A stretch of DNA of 7,551 bases, from the NCBI GenBank assembly GCA_947378515.1, contig CANCKG010000024.1:1-7551 (forward strand), read 5' to 3'. This document shows, piece by piece, positions 6,007 to 7,551 of the stretch. The DNA comes from Gammaproteobacteria bacterium (GTDB lineage Bacteria; Pseudomonadota; Gammaproteobacteria; CAISUE01). The translations under genes and the position numbers were made by a program. A model generated the notes under the pieces. It had not been told where the DNA came from, did not search any database, and saw only the letters and a list, made by a program, of their open reading frames with translations. How positions within the stretch are numbered: the first letter of the stretch is position 1; each line of letters opens with the position of its first letter.

Positions 6007-6804
6007 ATGATGGCAGATAAGACGGCGCAAGTGATTTTAAAAAGCCCGGAAGAATGGGTGAAAATGCGTGTTGCAGGGAGATTAGCCGCCGATGTCTTGG
6101 ATATGATTGGGGCTTATGTCAAGCCTGGCATGACGACCGATGAATTAAATACCATTTGCCACGATTATATCGTGCTTGAACAGCAAGCTTACCCTGCCCC
6201 CCTCAATTATCACGGTTTTCCCAAATCTATTTGTACTTCGATCAATCATGTCGTGTGTCATGGCATTCCCGCCGATCGTAAATTGAAAGATGGCGATATT
6301 ATCAATATCGATGTCACGGTAATCAAAGATGGTTATCACGGTGACACCAGTAAAATGTTCCTTGTCGGCGATACGGTTTCTACCTTGGCGAAACGGTTGA
6401 CTAAAGTCGCCCATGAATGTCTGTGGGTCGGTATTGATTTAGTGAAACCCGGTGTCCGTTTAGGTGATATCGGTGCGGCGATTCAACATCATGCTGAAAA
6501 AAATCATTTTTCTGTCGTGCGTGATTATTGTGGTCATGGTATCGGGACGATCTTTCATGAAGAAGCGATTCAAGTGCTGCATTACGGCACCCGTGGCACC
6601 GGCTTACCACTCGAGCCTGGCATGACCTTTACCATCGAACCGATGATCAATGCTGGTAAATACCACACTAAGTTATTGAGTGATGATTGGACGGTGGTGA
6701 CCAAAGATCGCAGTTTGTCGGCGCAATGGGAACATACCATGCTAGTCACCGAGACGGGTGTCGAAGTGTTTACCCTCAGAGCCGATGAGCGTGGTGCATT
6801 ATAA
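6007..6804 (+). CDS. map: Methionine aminopeptidase, type I
   Basis: Essential cytoplasmic metalloprotease that removes the initiator methionine from new proteins with a small second residue. Its 265 residues match the usual bacterial type I length. The pita-bread fold's ligands are all present: D102 and D113 ([19 protein letters not shown]), H177 (DYCGHGIG), E211 (FTIEPM) and E242 (WEHT). The substrate-contact histidines H85 (VCHGIP) and H184 (FHEEAIQV) are also present. Start choice: two adjacent ATGs (6007 and 6010) have only a weak GAG (5996-5998) ahead; 6007 has the better spacing and is kept, but 6010 would change the protein by one residue. Its stop overlaps the murC start by one base. 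E. coli map lies elsewhere, so this partnership is a local arrangement. Confidence 0.97.
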   Translation: MMADKTAQVILKSPEEWVKMRVAGRLAADVLDMIGAYVKPGMTTDELNTICHDYIVLEQQAYPAPLNYHGFPKSICTSINHVVCHGIPADRKLKDGDIINIDVTVIKDGYHGDTSKMFLVGDTVSTLAKRLTKVAHECLWVGIDLVKPGVRLGDIGAAIQHHAEKNHFSVVRDYCGHGIGTIFHEEAIQVLHYGTRGTGLPLEPGMTFTIEPMINAGKYHTKLLSDDWTVVTKDRSLSAQWEHTMLVTETGVEVFTLRADERGAL

Positions 6805-7551
6805 TGGATGGATTTCCGCAAACCGCATTCTTGCAACACCGTATTAAACATATTCATTTTGTCGGCATCGGCGGCGTTGGCATGAATGGCATTGCCGAAG
6901 TCTTTGTTAACTTAGGCTATACCGTTTCAGGTTCTGATCAACAAGTAAGTGGCGTGACGCAAAAATTGCAAGCGCTGGGCGTGACGATTTACGTGGGCCA
7001 TAGCGCTGAACATGTGACCGGTGCCGATGTGTTAGTCACCTCTACGGCCGTTAAAAAAGATAATCCTGAAGTGTTAGCAGCACTAAAAGCCCATATCCCG
7101 ATTGTGCCTCGGGCTCAAATGTTGGGTGAATTGATGCGCTTTAAAGCAGGCATTGCTGTCGCCGGCACCCATGGCAAAACCACCACCACCAGTATCCTCA
7201 CCAGTATTTTAGCGGAAGATGGCTTCGATCCAACTTTTGTGATCGGCGGTTTATTAAATAGTGCTGGCACCAATGCCCGGTTAGGCAAGGGTGCTTATCT
7301 CGTCGCTGAAGCCGATGAAAGTGATGCGTCTTTCTTATACTTAAGACCGATGATTTCGATTGTCACCAATATCGATGCCGATCATATGGAAACTTATGGC
7401 GGCAATTTTGAAACACTGCGTACGACATTTGTGCGCTTTTTGGAAAACTTACCTTTTTATGGACTCGCGGTATTATGCATCGATGATTCGGTAATACGTC
7501 GAAGTTTAAGTGATATCGCACGTCCTAGCAAAACCTATGGATTCAGTATTG
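6804..7551 (+). CDS. murC: UDP-N-acetylmuramate--L-alanine ligase (3'-truncated by window edge)
   Basis: Cytoplasmic ATP-dependent ligase that adds L-alanine to UDP-MurNAc, the first step in building the peptidoglycan stem peptide. The visible 249 residues cover the N-terminal UDP-binding domain and about half of the central ATPase domain. Motifs are the Rossmann-like [14 protein letters not shown] (20-33), SGSD (42-45), the Mur ligase P-loop GTHGKTTTT (121-129), EADESD (169-174) with the metal-binding Glu, and [12 protein letters not shown] (189-200). Roughly half the protein is cut off by the window end. Start: the ATG at 6804 shares its A with the map TAA stop (TAATG) and is in frame with the Rossmann motif; no good Shine-Dalgarno precedes it, which suggests translational coupling to map. 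The ATG at 6808 is out of frame. murC usually sits beside murG or murB/ddl in the division-wall cluster. Confidence 0.96.
   Translation, partial: MDGFPQTAFLQHRIKHIHFVGIGGVGMNGIAEVFVNLGYTVSGSDQQVSGVTQKLQALGVTIYVGHSAEHVTGADVLVTSTAVKKDNPEVLAALKAHIPIVPRAQMLGELMRFKAGIAVAGTHGKTTTTSILTSILAEDGFDPTFVIGGLLNSAGTNARLGKGAYLVAEADESDASFLYLRPMISIVTNIDADHMETYGGNFETLRTTFVRFLENLPFYGLAVLCIDDSVIRRSLSDIARPSKTYGFSI

Noticed and set aside
6145..6857. Three minus-strand open frames opposite map and murC
   Set aside because: Antisense shadows of strongly conserved enzymes.

Overview
The window looks like a piece of a gammaproteobacterial chromosome. The rne, pykA, map and murC products all read like gammaproteobacterial orthologues: pykA is E. 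coli PykA-type, and rne has the E. coli-type catalytic half with a zinc link and a membrane-targeting helix. The core genes have medium GC (about 40-50% in hand-counted lines). I cannot name the genus. All genes lie on the + strand.

Layout. (1) Bases 2-2293 hold ribonuclease E without about its first 46 residues. (2) Bases 2305-3747 hold pyruvate kinase II, 11 bases downstream. (3) Bases 3748-5954 form an accessory island between two inverted copies of a 7-bp tandem repeat (ACAGAGG / CCTCTGT). It contains a membrane protein with a coiled coil and a double zinc ribbon (3817-4842), and a non-coding stretch (4843-5407) of GC-rich hairpins, a decayed amidohydrolase and a small IS200/IS605-like element with two hairpins. 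It ends with a two-gene toxin-antitoxin-like module: a 72-residue putative antitoxin and a 92-residue VapD-type endoribonuclease. (4) Bases 6007-6804 hold type I methionine aminopeptidase. (5) From 6804 to the window end is murC (peptidoglycan synthesis), whose ATG overlaps the map stop codon.

The housekeeping genes form two tight pairs: rne-pykA (RNA decay and glycolysis) and map-murC (protein maturation and cell wall). Between them lies the variable part. The vapD module is clearly AT-richer (about 32% and 34% GC by hand count), which suggests separate acquisition. It has its own predicted extended -10 promoter, overlapped by an 8-bp dyad that could be an autoregulatory operator.

The items most worth attention are the VapD module with its unusual partner and operator-like dyad, the heptamer repeats bracketing the island, the short structured IS605-like insertion in the amidohydrolase relic, and the uncharacterised zinc-ribbon membrane protein.
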